A stretch of 64,000 nucleotides of DNA from assembly GCF_003344885.1 (NCBI RefSeq), contig NZ_CP031155.1, positions 682,001 through 746,000 on the forward strand, given 5' to 3'. How positions within the stretch are numbered: the stretch's first letter is position 1; each line of letters starts with the position of its first letter. This DNA comes from Altererythrobacter sp. ZODW24. GTDB lineage: Bacteria; Pseudomonadota; Alphaproteobacteria; Sphingomonadales; Sphingomonadaceae. The position numbers and the translations under genes were made by a program. This document shows, in pieces, positions 9,340 through 17,922 of this stretch. The notes under the pieces are model-generated. The model did not search any database. It saw nothing but the letters and a program-made list of their open reading frames with translations, and was not told the DNA's origin.

Positions 9340-10235
9340 GCTTGCCAGTGCTTCTCCAGCATGGCGCAGCTTTCACCCAGTAGCGTTGCATCTTTGGGCC
9401 GTGTCAGACGGTAAACGGGCATCACGGCCGCCAACCGAGCAACTTGCCCGGTATATGCCCCAAGTGTTCCGAGCGCCCGCAGGAATGAAATCCGGTACAT
9501 TGTCGCTTGCAGCAAAGCGCCGACCGCCTCGCCTCCGGTAAGGCGCGTAGTCTCAAAATCGCCCCATTCGAGAATGTAACAGGCGGCCAGAGGCACGGGA
9601 TCGGTACCAATTGCCGTTTCGACGGGAAGATGAAACTTACGGTCGCGGAAATGGTCTTGCTCCATTTCACGTTCACTCCAGCCGAGGCTTTCGAGCGCAT
9701 CATCCCATAGTTTGACGCGCGATGATGATGGCCAGATTCTTGCGCCACTGTCTGCCAGCTCCACCCGGCTTAAATCGTCAGCGACTAGTGAATGCCCTCT
9801 CGACGTCATTGCAGCCGCGAAAGTCGATTTACCTGCACCTGCCTCACCTGCGAGCAACACCGCGCCCTGCGGCCCCATGACAGCGCTTCCGTGGAGCAAT
9901 TGCAGGCCCCGCTGATGACCAATAGCGCCCCAACCCGATCCAAGCGCAAACAGCCTTAGCTCTCGTTCTGAAACGCCCGCCTTCGGTGCAATGAGCAATT
10001 CCTTGCCAGCCACTGCTGCATAGGTCCCAGCATCTTCATCATCGAAAACCAGGCGGTCACCGATGATTTGTGGCTCGTGCGGGCTAAGACCCGTTGGCTC
10101 GACACTGACATCGATGCGGATCGTAACATCGGGGTCAGCGCTGTTTTCCGATGCGAAGGCTGCCCATTCCGGCAACTCCAACTCGCTCGCAACCGACAGG
10201 CCTGAATGCCGATAATGATGGAAGCCGCCTGACAT
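9336..10235 (-). CDS. HprK-related P-loop kinase-like protein
   Basis: 299-residue protein with a C-terminal HPr-kinase-type P-loop domain. The Walker A motif GEAGAGKST is at residues 130-138, preceded by LLHGSAVMGPQGAVLLA, and a Walker B-like VADDLSRV is at 151-158; both resemble HprK (GxSGxGKS and the DD pair). The first 120 residues resemble the N-terminal part seen in proteobacterial HprK-like proteins linked to PqqD or lasso-peptide loci, but no precursor, protease or cyclase gene is next to it. There is no HPr or PTS gene nearby either. The substrate is unknown. It is transcribed toward bioA and away from the antiporter gene. Confidence 0.62.
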   Translation of the reverse strand: MSGGFHHYRHSGLSVASELELPEWAAFASENSADPDVTIRIDVSVEPTGLSPHEPQIIGDRLVFDDEDAGTYAAVAGKELLIAPKAGVSERELRLFALGSGWGAIGHQRGLQLLHGSAVMGPQGAVLLAGEAGAGKSTFAAAMTSRGHSLVADDLSRVELADSGARIWPSSSRVKLWDDALESLGWSEREMEQDHFRDRKFHLPVETAIGTDPVPLAACYILEWGDFETTRLTGGEAVGALLQATMYRISFLRALGTLGAYTGQVARLAAVMPVYRLTRPKDATLLGESCAMLEKHWQA

Positions 10236-10320
10236 TTCCCTGCCCTAGCCATCCGCCAGCCCACAGCGCAAGCAGGCCGGGCACTTCACGCCGTCTGCCA
10301 GCGGCGCTAGTCACGCCGTC

Positions 10321-11634
10321 ATGCATGAAACAAGCAGCATCAACGCCTTCGACATCGCTTCAATGCTGGTGGTCGCCGCCGCCGTATTGGGCTGGTTCAA
10401 CCATCAGTTCATTAAACTGCCGCACGTTATCGGGTTGACCGTGATGGGCGCGCTAGGTGCTATCGGGTTGCTTGTAGCGGACGCGTTCATTCCCGGCATT
10501 ACGTTGGATAATGACGTCACCGCCCTGCTCGAGCAGATGAACTTCACCGACACGCTTCTGCAAGGGATGCTGAGTTTCCTGCTATTTGCAGGCGCGCTGC
10601 ATGTGGATCTGGAACGGCTCAAGGCTGACTGGCTGCCAGTGCTGCTGCTCTCCACCATCGGAGTGCTCATTTCGACCATATTGGTTGGCCTCGCGATGTG
10701 GGGCATCGGTATGCTGCTCGGCCTGCCGATCGCGCCGATTTGGTACTTCGTGTTTGGCGCTCTGATTTCGCCGACCGATCCAGTGTCGGTGCTCGGTGTT
10801 CTCAAGGAAGAAAACGTCCCACTTTCGCTGCAATCGGCGGTGGCGGGTGAAAGCCTGTTCAACGACGGTGTAGGCATCGTAGTCTTCACCATCCTGCTCG
10901 GCGCTGCAGTATCGGGCGCAGAGTTTTCGATTTCAGAAGGCGCGCGTTTGTTCGCAATTGAGGCAGGCGGCGGCGTTTTGGTCGGCCTCATCTTCGGCTG
11001 GGTAGGCTACAAGGCGCTCGCGAGCATGGATGAATATGCGCTCGAAGTTCTGATCACCCTCGCCATCGTTATGGGCGGTTATGCTCTTTGCACTCAGCTT
11101 CACATTTCCGGCCCGCTTGCGATGGCGGTTGCAGGTCTGCTGATCGGCAATCACGGTATGAATTCCGCCATGAGCGACGTGACGCAGGACTATGTCGTCA
11201 AATTCTGGGAGCTGGTGGACGAACTGCTCAACTCAGTGCTGTTCCTGCTGATCGGCTTGGAGATGATCGTTCTGGTCCCCGGTGTTCCGCATATCGCGCT
11301 AGGCTTCTCAGCGATCATCATCACGCTGATTGCCCGTGCAGTGGCAGTGGGCGCCATGACCAAGGTCGTTCCAGCCGCTCGCCTAGATACCAAGGGCGCA
11401 GGCCGCGTGCTGTGGTGGGGCGGATTGCGCGGCGGTATTTCCATCGCGCTTGTCCTGTCACTGCCAGCCAATGCGACGCGCGATTTGCTGCTGGCGGCGA
11501 CCTTTGCTGCGGTGCTCTTCTCCGTGTTGGTCCAACGGGCAACCTTGGGGAAGCTGATCGACACTCTGCGCGAGAACTCAGAGCCTGATGTGGCCGAGGA
11601 ATTGGCCGACAACGCCCCGACGAAGGCCCATTAA
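10321..11634 (+). CDS. Cation:proton antiporter, CPA1/NhaP type
   Basis: 437-residue inner-membrane Na+(K+)/H+ antiporter of the CPA1 family, with about 12 hydrophobic segments. Characteristic sequences are LLFAGALHVDLERL, GALISPTDPVSVLGVLKE with Asp153, and the ion-site motif AGESLFNDGVGIVVF with Asn181-Asp182 (the ND pair of electroneutral CPA1 members). The short soluble tail after the last membrane segment lacks TrkA-N or cyclic-nucleotide domains. ATG 10321 has no strong ribosome site but agrees with the family N-terminus. Role: pH and sodium homeostasis (family knowledge); which cation is used is unknown. Confidence 0.88.
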   Translation: MHETSSINAFDIASMLVVAAAVLGWFNHQFIKLPHVIGLTVMGALGAIGLLVADAFIPGITLDNDVTALLEQMNFTDTLLQGMLSFLLFAGALHVDLERLKADWLPVLLLSTIGVLISTILVGLAMWGIGMLLGLPIAPIWYFVFGALISPTDPVSVLGVLKEENVPLSLQSAVAGESLFNDGVGIVVFTILLGAAVSGAEFSISEGARLFAIEAGGGVLVGLIFGWVGYKALASMDEYALEVLITLAIVMGGYALCTQLHISGPLAMAVAGLLIGNHGMNSAMSDVTQDYVVKFWELVDELLNSVLFLLIGLEMIVLVPGVPHIALGFSAIIITLIARAVAVGAMTKVVPAARLDTKGAGRVLWWGGLRGGISIALVLSLPANATRDLLLAATFAAVLFSVLVQRATLGKLIDTLRENSEPDVAEELADNAPTKAH

Positions 11635-11641
11635 GGCAAGA

Positions 11642-11670
11642 TTGCAAGAATCGCCCACCCGCTCTATATA
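11642..11670 (+). promoter_or_regulatory. sigma-70-type promoter of purC
   Basis: TTGCAA (11642-11647) and TATATA (11665-11670) are separated by exactly 17 bases. Transcription would begin near 11677, just at the base of the hairpin that follows. This is the cleanest housekeeping-type promoter I see ahead of a gene in the window. Confidence 0.6.
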
Positions 11671-11678
11671 CGAGCCAA

Positions 11679-11734
11679 GCGCCCCGGCACTGACGCGAAA
11701 CCGCAAGTTTCGTCAGCCGGGGCGCAGTGTTTTT
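11679..11734 (+). promoter_or_regulatory. GC-rich hairpin with U-tract in the purC leader
   Basis: Inverted repeat with arms GCGCCCCGGC..TGACG..AAAC (from 11679) and GTTTCGTCAGCCGGGGCGC (to 11725), two small bulges in the 5' arm, loop about 5 bases, followed by a run of Ts at 11730-11734. It has the shape of an intrinsic terminator, for the antiporter gene upstream or as an attenuator of purC. The purC ribosome site (about 11738-11743) follows only four bases after the T-run, and the predicted purC promoter lies upstream of the hairpin, so it would sit in the purC 5' UTR. Confidence 0.6.
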
Positions 11735-11750
11735 GCGCAAGGAATTCCCG

Positions 11751-12545
11751 ATGACTCGTCGCCGCCAGATTTACGAAGGCAAGGCCAAGATTCTGTATGA
11801 AGGCCCCGAGCCGGGCACGATCATCCAGTATTTTAAAGACGACGCGACCGCCTTCAACGCCCAGAAAAAGGGCACGATCAATGGCAAGGGCGTTATCAAC
11901 AATCGCATCAGCGAGTATGTCTTCACGCGCTTGTCGCATATCGGCATTCCAACGCACTTCATCCGCCGGCTGAATATGCGTGAGCAGCTGGTCAGGCAGG
12001 CTGAAATCATCCCGATTGAAGTCGTCGTGCGCAATGTCGCAGCTGGTTCCATCTGCAAGCGGCTCGGAATCGAAGAAGGCGAGCAACTGCCGCACACGCT
12101 GATCGAGTATTACTACAAGGATGATGCGCTGGGCGATCCACTGATCGCTGAAGAGCACATCGCCTGCTTTGGATGGGCCAATAACGAGGAAATGCAGGAC
12201 ATCTCCTCAATGGCGATCCGGATCAACGATTTCATGGTTGGCATGTTCGCTGCCATCAACATCCGACTGGTCGACTTCAAACTGGAATTCGGCCGCGTTT
12301 TTGACGGTGATTACAGCCGCGTGATCCTAGCCGACGAAATCAGCCCGGATGGCTGCCGGTTGTGGGACATGGAAACGAACGAGAAGATGGACAAGGACCG
12401 CTTCCGCCAGGACCTCGGCGGCGAGGAAGACGCGTATAATGAAGTCGCGCGGCGCCTCGGTATTTTGCAGAACGATGATAGCGGACCGGGTGAAGTATTC
12501 GACCTTAGCGCCCACCGCACCAAGTTGCGCGGGAAGACCAAGTAA
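11751..12545 (+). CDS. purC: Phosphoribosylaminoimidazole-succinocarboxamide synthase
   Basis: 264-residue SAICAR synthetase, the purine-pathway enzyme that joins aspartate to CAIR with ATP. It starts with [16 protein letters not shown], the family ATP-binding opening, and has [22 protein letters not shown] and [11 protein letters not shown] followed by [15 protein letters not shown], all signature segments. Start ATG 11751 has CAAGGA at 11738-11743; the upstream in-frame TTG at 11727 falls inside the leader hairpin and is rejected. In many alphaproteobacteria purC lies directly before purS and purQ; here four genes intervene. Confidence 0.95.
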   Translation: MTRRRQIYEGKAKILYEGPEPGTIIQYFKDDATAFNAQKKGTINGKGVINNRISEYVFTRLSHIGIPTHFIRRLNMREQLVRQAEIIPIEVVVRNVAAGSICKRLGIEEGEQLPHTLIEYYYKDDALGDPLIAEEHIACFGWANNEEMQDISSMAIRINDFMVGMFAAINIRLVDFKLEFGRVFDGDYSRVILADEISPDGCRLWDMETNEKMDKDRFRQDLGGEEDAYNEVARRLGILQNDDSGPGEVFDLSAHRTKLRGKTK

Positions 12546-12552
12546 CTAGCGT

Positions 12553-13431
12553 TTAAACGCAATAGCGGACGACCTGTCCGCTCGGCTCAATGCGGCCCAT
12601 CACCGGCGTCACTTGGTCGCCGTCGACCTGTGTCGGCAAGTCGCCATCGCCGATCTCGGCCCATTTAACGGTGAATGTCTTGGCGAGACCGAGCTTTGCA
12701 GGATCGCGTCCGATCATCACCGCCAAGGCGAAGCGCAAGCAGGCAAGCCGCGTGCTGCGCTCAATCACCACCAGTTCCAGCGTCGAAGCGCTAAGCTCTG
12801 AGTTGGGTGATAGACTGAACGGTCCGGCATAAAACTTACCGCGCGCCACAAAGACCGCCTCGCCGTGCATCTCGAAGATACGGCCATCAACGTCTTGCGC
12901 CTTCACCGGCATCGGATCTTGCGGCCAGCGGGCGAGCATCTTCATCGCTGAGATGACGTAAGCGTAGCGCCCGATCTTGGCTTTCAGCGATGTCGAAACT
13001 CCCGATACGGCAACACTGTCCGGCCCGATCGACATGCATGCCAGCACCGGCATATCGTCAAACGTGAACAATGGAGAGCGGAGCCAACGCTGCGGTCCCT
13101 TGCCCCAAGCCGCCGCGACCTGGACCGCGAATTTATCAGGGTCGGCGTGATAGCCAAGTTCCCGCGCGACAAGATTGATCGTTCCTGCAGGCGAGATGCA
13201 GATGGGTATCTTTCCGGCCCGCTTGCCCAGCCCGCACACCGTTTGCCGCAACGCGCCATCGCCGCCATGCACGCACACCAGCTCGCAATCGGATGAAAGG
13301 GTAACGCCGTCTGGCCGTGTCTCGATTAGCGTTACTGCCCAATCAAAGTGCTCAAGCGCAGCCACGAGCTGCTCAAGCTTGGCACGCCGGAAACCGCCGG
13401 AACTGGGGTTATAGACGAGATCAAGCTTCAC
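12553..13431 (-). CDS. Diacylglycerol kinase-like lipid kinase (DAGK_cat family)
   Basis: 292-residue soluble lipid kinase of the DagK/YegS type, which phosphorylates diacylglycerol or a related lipid. The nucleotide loop VHGGDGAL has GGDG at 56-59, followed by the family signature PAGTINLVAR at 81-90 (usual PxGTxNDxAR; the Asp is Leu here). It starts with GTG 13431, overlapping the stop of the upstream phosphoethanolamine-transferase-like gene as GTGA, so the two are translationally coupled. Such transferases release diacylglycerol, so recycling of that product is a sensible inferred role. Substrate unproven. Confidence 0.8.
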   Translation of the reverse strand: MKLDLVYNPSSGGFRRAKLEQLVAALEHFDWAVTLIETRPDGVTLSSDCELVCVHGGDGALRQTVCGLGKRAGKIPICISPAGTINLVARELGYHADPDKFAVQVAAAWGKGPQRWLRSPLFTFDDMPVLACMSIGPDSVAVSGVSTSLKAKIGRYAYVISAMKMLARWPQDPMPVKAQDVDGRIFEMHGEAVFVARGKFYAGPFSLSPNSELSASTLELVVIERSTRLACLRFALAVMIGRDPAKLGLAKTFTVKWAEIGDGDLPTQVDGDQVTPVMGRIEPSGQVVRYCV

Positions 13432-14978
13432 TTACCGCTTCCCGGAAATGTATTGCCTGCGCTCACTTCAATGGTGTCACCTCTGGTCATGGGAATAACG
13501 TTGCGCCCGAACCAGACGTAGCGCGCGGTTCGCTGGTCCAAGTCATTGTCATAGGCCTGTGTGACTACACTGTGATCATAGCCCATCCAGCCGAGTGTGG
13601 CGGGAAACAGCTGGCTAGCACTGCGTTCACCACTTGCGCGATCGGCGTAACCCGCGCGCAAGCCCTCCGGTAGAAACGCGAGCAACGGAATGCGAAATTC
13701 GTCCGCGCTGGGATCACTGCTGCAATGGGCGAGCATCCCGCCCTCTAGATTCTGCCCATGGTCAGACAGGTAAAGGATGGCCACTTTGTTGCGGTCTACG
13801 CCGTCCAACAGACGCTCAAAGAAGTCGCGTTTCGAATACTCCAGCGCAGTTTCATATTGCAGCTGTTTCGGACTTCCAGAAGGAATTGCGCCCTTCGGAT
13901 AGTGATCACGATACTGGAAATGCACACCGCGCAGCAGCGCATAATTGAATGACTTTTCACCGCTCTTGAGGCGCGCATTCAGCATCTCTGCAATCCGGTC
14001 ATCTGTGTCTAGATCACCGGCGACACCTTGGTAGTCATCGATCAAAGCAAGCTCTGGTTTGAGCAACAGATTCTGCGGAGCGCCTGTGGTCTGACCGTCA
14101 ATCAGAGAGGTCCGGTAACCCGCCTTACGCGCATAGGCCCAAATCGACGGGGTCGCGCGAAGATCAGTCACGGGACTGACATTGCGAACATCGACGCCAG
14201 AACGCAGCGCGACATTGGCTGGCGCGCTACAATGCCCCATTGAAGCTGCGGGCCCGAAATCGGTCGCGCCCGCGTCCAGCAGCTTGGGCATCATCAGGCG
14301 CTGAAACGGCTCATAAGCCACGCTCTCATCAACCAACCAGACGATATGCGAGGGCGCAGACTCTGTTTGCGGGACAAGGGCGACGTTCCCGCGCGCCGGC
14401 GGGGCCTCCGCAAATGCCAAGCCGATGAGATAGCTATAAGCGTTGCGCTCCGCCCCAAGAGGATAACTGATGAGCAGGCTCGGGATGATCAGAAGTCCTG
14501 TCCCAATCAGAGCATTGCCGCGGGCGGGAATTGCCAACAATTTGCGCGCGGCCAGCAACAGCGCCGCCGCAATAATCAGCTGCACCGCAACAAGGACCAG
14601 CGGTCTTGTAAACTCCCCTGCTGCGTGGCCTGCTTGCCTGGCCTCAGCGAACATCCATCCAAGTTCTGGCGCGCCCAACAATCCGCCAATCGTCTGCCCA
14701 AAACCAAGGTTCGGGATGATCGACAGCATGATCAGCGACAGCACCGCACCAAACCATCGCTTCGGCAGAAAAACTATCGCTCCGAGCAGAGCCGCCGCTT
14801 GCGCTGCAAGAATGGCGAAATTCCATCCCGCATTCACCCAGTCGTCAGCCGCCGCGCGATAAAGCACGGCGTTCACCAGCTGAAAGCGGTTCGCAACGGC
14901 ATAGAAGCCCGCAAACGCGATCAGCCCGACGATCACGTGCCAAATCGGCCTCGCTGGTTTGGTGTTCTGGTTACCCAT
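13428..14978 (-). CDS. Membrane sulfatase/phosphoethanolamine transferase-like protein
   Basis: 516-residue inner-membrane protein with about five N-terminal hydrophobic segments (roughly residues 12-28, 52-70, 76-92, 127-147, 157-172) followed by an alkaline-phosphatase-fold periplasmic domain. The start of that domain, IVWLVDESVAY (212-222), matches the metal-site strand of EptA-like enzymes (GES/DES); the candidate nucleophile is Ser251 in GHCSAPANVALRSG, where EptA has threonine; LSDHGQNLEGG (405-414) is the usual second metal site. It lacks the CxPxR formylglycine motif of true sulfatases. It is coupled to a diacylglycerol kinase gene. The likely role is decoration of a glycan or lipid with a phosphate-linked head group. 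Confidence 0.68.
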   Translation of the reverse strand: MGNQNTKPARPIWHVIVGLIAFAGFYAVANRFQLVNAVLYRAAADDWVNAGWNFAILAAQAAALLGAIVFLPKRWFGAVLSLIMLSIIPNLGFGQTIGGLLGAPELGWMFAEARQAGHAAGEFTRPLVLVAVQLIIAAALLLAARKLLAIPARGNALIGTGLLIIPSLLISYPLGAERNAYSYLIGLAFAEAPPARGNVALVPQTESAPSHIVWLVDESVAYEPFQRLMMPKLLDAGATDFGPAASMGHCSAPANVALRSGVDVRNVSPVTDLRATPSIWAYARKAGYRTSLIDGQTTGAPQNLLLKPELALIDDYQGVAGDLDTDDRIAEMLNARLKSGEKSFNYALLRGVHFQYRDHYPKGAIPSGSPKQLQYETALEYSKRDFFERLLDGVDRNKVAILYLSDHGQNLEGGMLAHCSSDPSADEFRIPLLAFLPEGLRAGYADRASGERSASQLFPATLGWMGYDHSVVTQAYDNDLDQRTARYVWFGRNVIPMTRGDTIEVSAGNTFPGSGK

Positions 14979-15056
14979 CCGTTCGCCATAAAGCCGACCG
15001 GTTAGGAAAAGGCAAAATTCGGCTTGCTTGCGCTGATTGTGCTGGCCAGTGTGCAG

Positions 15057-17918
15057 ATGACTGCAAAGTTCAGGATTTCGGAGAGAAAATTGCGTTTACT
15101 TCTAGGTTTGCTGCCCATCGCTTTGGCCGGGTGCGCAACCATCTCCGAAGCGCCGCGAGTTGCGCCTGATGAAACACCGACATGGGCCTTCGAAACCAGC
15201 GATATTGCGGCCGATCCTGACTACGTCTTCGGGACGCTGCCCAACGGTATGCGCTATGCAATCCGGCAGAATTCGACACCTGAGGGAACGGCGCTGGTCC
15301 GGATGAATGTGGCATCGGGATCACTGTCTGAGACTGACGACGAACGTGGTTATGCGCATTTCCTCGAACATATGGCCTTCAACGGTTCAAAGCGTATTCC
15401 CGAAGGCGAGATGATCAAATTGCTGGAGCGCGAAGGCTTGGCTTTTGGCGCAGATACGAATGCCTCCACTAGCTTCGAGCAGACGCAGTATAAGTTAGAC
15501 CTGCCCCGCAACGATCCGGCGCTACTGGGCACTGCATTGATGTTGATGAGGGAGACCGCCAGCGAGCTGACGATTGCAGAGGATGCGGTCGAACGCGAAC
15601 GCGGTGTCGTGCTATCAGAGCGGCGGGACCGCAATACTTATGGCCTTCAGGAAACGGTCGATCGGTTCGAATTTCTGACGCCCGGCGCTCGCTATACGCA
15701 GCGCCTCCCCATCGGTACGATCGAGACTCTGCAGGCTGCAAACGCTGCAGGATTGCGCGCTTTCTATGCGCGCGAATATGTCCCGGCGAACACCACAATA
15801 ATCATTGTCGGTGACTTCGACGCAGCTATCGTGAAGGCGGAAATCGAGAAGCATTTCGGGGACTGGCAACCGGCGCCCATGCCCGCCGAACCTGCGACCG
15901 GACCAATTGATCTGGACCGCGTGGGCGAGACTGACATTTACATCGACCCCGCCCTTTCGGAGCGTGTCACGGCATCACGCCACGGCCCTTGGATCGACGA
16001 ACCAGACAGCATTGCGGTGCGCCGTGAGAGGCTGTTCCGCCGGATCGGCTATTCGATCATCAACCGCCGTTTGCAGCGCGAGGGGCGCAAGGAGGATGCC
16101 GCATTTCGCGGGGCCGGATTTGGTACCGGCGAAACCTTCGAAATCGGCAGGACGACCAATTTAGTTGTCGATGCCGGGGATGGCGAATGGCAGAACGGGT
16201 TTCTGACCGCGATCGAGATTTGGAACCGCGCAATGCTGGGCGGTTTTACAGAGAGCGAAGTGGCTGAACAGGTTGCCAATATTCGCACCCGCGGTGAGAA
16301 CGCCGTCGCCTCGGCTGAAACGCGGTCGCATGGGCAATATCTCGGCGCGATTTTGGCATTGGTGGACGGTGATATTGTACCCTCTACTCCGCAAGATTCG
16401 CTGGCGCGTTTCGAAGCGATTGTGCCGGATATCACACCCGACTCGGTGCATAAGGCAATGAAAAGTCATGCCGTTCCGCTTGAAAACCCGCTTATTCGCT
16501 TCAGGGGACGTAAAGTGCCTGAAGGGGGCACAGAAGCACTGAGGGCGACTTGGGATAGAGCTATCATCCCTCCACCGATCATTGCCACGACGATCAGGAC
16601 CAAGCCATTTGCATATGACGAATTCGGCACACCCGCCTTGCCGGTAAGCGATACTGTCGATGAACGTTTCGGCCTCCGGATGCTCACCTTCACCAATGGC
16701 CTCAAGCTCAATCTGAAGCCGACTGATCTTCAGGCTGACCGCATCCGTTTTCGCTTGCATGTCGATGGCGGGCAAATGCTCAACACCAAAACCGACCCGC
16801 TGGCGACTTCACTGGTTAGCAGCCTGCCAGTCGGCGGCTTGGGCGAGCACACACAGGACGAGCTGCAATCAATCCTCGCTGGCCGCAGCGTCGGCTTTTC
16901 CATTGGAGCAAGTGACGACACTTTCCTGCTCGGTGGCGGAACGACGAAGCGCGATTTTGAGCTCCAAATGCAACTGATCACCGCTGCGATCACCGATCCC
17001 GGTTACCGCAAGCAGGGCGAAATCCAGTACCGGCGCAATATCGCCAACTTCTTCGCGCGTTTAAATGCGACGCCGTCTTCAGCCATGCGAAATGCGCTTG
17101 GCGAAATTATAAGCGAAGGCGATCCGCGTTTCTCGCTGCAGTCCCCCGAAGAATACCGGAAGCTCAGTTTTGAGCGGCTTCGCAGCACCATCACAGACCG
17201 CCTCGCCAACGGCGCGATGGAGCTGACCGTAGTGGGTGATTTCGAGGAAGAGACGGTCATCGCCTTGGTCGCCAAAACGCTGGGCGCCCTGCCCTCGCGC
17301 GAAATGGATTTCCGCCCCTATGACGATAGGCGTGATCGCAGCTTTACTGATGATCGTTCCCAGCGAACTTTGCGCCATACGGGCGAGGCCGATCAGGCTC
17401 TGCTTTACCGTATTTGGCCGACAAGGGATGATGAAGACTTGAACGAAGTGCTTGAGCTTGAACTGCTGGAGCGCGTGATGCGTTTGCAGCTGACCGACAG
17501 CCTTCGTGAAAAACTGGGCAAGGCCTATTCACCGGGTGCCAGCAGTCGGTCGAGCGGCACCTATGACGATTACGGCACCTTCGCGATTTCGGCGGCCGTC
17601 GATGTGCAAGAAGTGGATGCGACGCGCGAAGCGATTGCCGCCACAGTCGAGGCGCTGCGGACCGAACCGGTTAGCCAGGACACGCTCGATCGCGCGCGCC
17701 GCCCGGTCCTCGAGAATTACGACAATGCGCTGAAAACCAATAGCGGCTGGATTTCAGTGACTGACCAAGCCCAAAGCAATCCCGACCGGCGCGAACGATA
17801 TTTGGGCCAGCGAGATCTGTTGACCGCAATCACACCCGAAGCCATCAGGATCACCGCCGAACGCTACCTCGCCTTCGAAGACGGGTTAGAACTGCTGGTT
17901 CTGCCCGAAGACGAGTAG
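15057..17918 (+). CDS. M16 family zinc metallopeptidase, lipoprotein
   Basis: 953-residue insulinase/pitrilysin-family protease. An N-terminal lipoprotein signal (RKLRLLLGLLPIALAGC, lipidated Cys26) places it on a membrane facing the periplasm. The inverted zinc motif HFLEH gives His101, Glu104, His105, with AEDAVERERGVVLSE about 75 residues on supplying the third ligand region. The C-terminal half repeats the M16 fold without the zinc motif (inactive half, RRNIANFFARLNATP and the LREKLGKAYSPGA segment), so it is a fused two-half enzyme. ATG 15057 gives the best signal peptide; a TTG at 15024 would add 11 residues. It is divergent from the transferase-like gene. Confidence 0.88.
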   Translation: MTAKFRISERKLRLLLGLLPIALAGCATISEAPRVAPDETPTWAFETSDIAADPDYVFGTLPNGMRYAIRQNSTPEGTALVRMNVASGSLSETDDERGYAHFLEHMAFNGSKRIPEGEMIKLLEREGLAFGADTNASTSFEQTQYKLDLPRNDPALLGTALMLMRETASELTIAEDAVERERGVVLSERRDRNTYGLQETVDRFEFLTPGARYTQRLPIGTIETLQAANAAGLRAFYAREYVPANTTIIIVGDFDAAIVKAEIEKHFGDWQPAPMPAEPATGPIDLDRVGETDIYIDPALSERVTASRHGPWIDEPDSIAVRRERLFRRIGYSIINRRLQREGRKEDAAFRGAGFGTGETFEIGRTTNLVVDAGDGEWQNGFLTAIEIWNRAMLGGFTESEVAEQVANIRTRGENAVASAETRSHGQYLGAILALVDGDIVPSTPQDSLARFEAIVPDITPDSVHKAMKSHAVPLENPLIRFRGRKVPEGGTEALRATWDRAIIPPPIIATTIRTKPFAYDEFGTPALPVSDTVDERFGLRMLTFTNGLKLNLKPTDLQADRIRFRLHVDGGQMLNTKTDPLATSLVSSLPVGGLGEHTQDELQSILAGRSVGFSIGASDDTFLLGGGTTKRDFELQMQLITAAITDPGYRKQGEIQYRRNIANFFARLNATPSSAMRNALGEIISEGDPRFSLQSPEEYRKLSFERLRSTITDRLANGAMELTVVGDFEEETVIALVAKTLGALPSREMDFRPYDDRRDRSFTDDRSQRTLRHTGEADQALLYRIWPTRDDEDLNEVLELELLERVMRLQLTDSLREKLGKAYSPGASSRSSGTYDDYGTFAISAAVDVQEVDATREAIAATVEALRTEPVSQDTLDRARRPVLENYDNALKTNSGWISVTDQAQSNPDRRERYLGQRDLLTAITPEAIRITAERYLAFEDGLELLVLPEDE

Positions 17919-17922
17919 CGAA

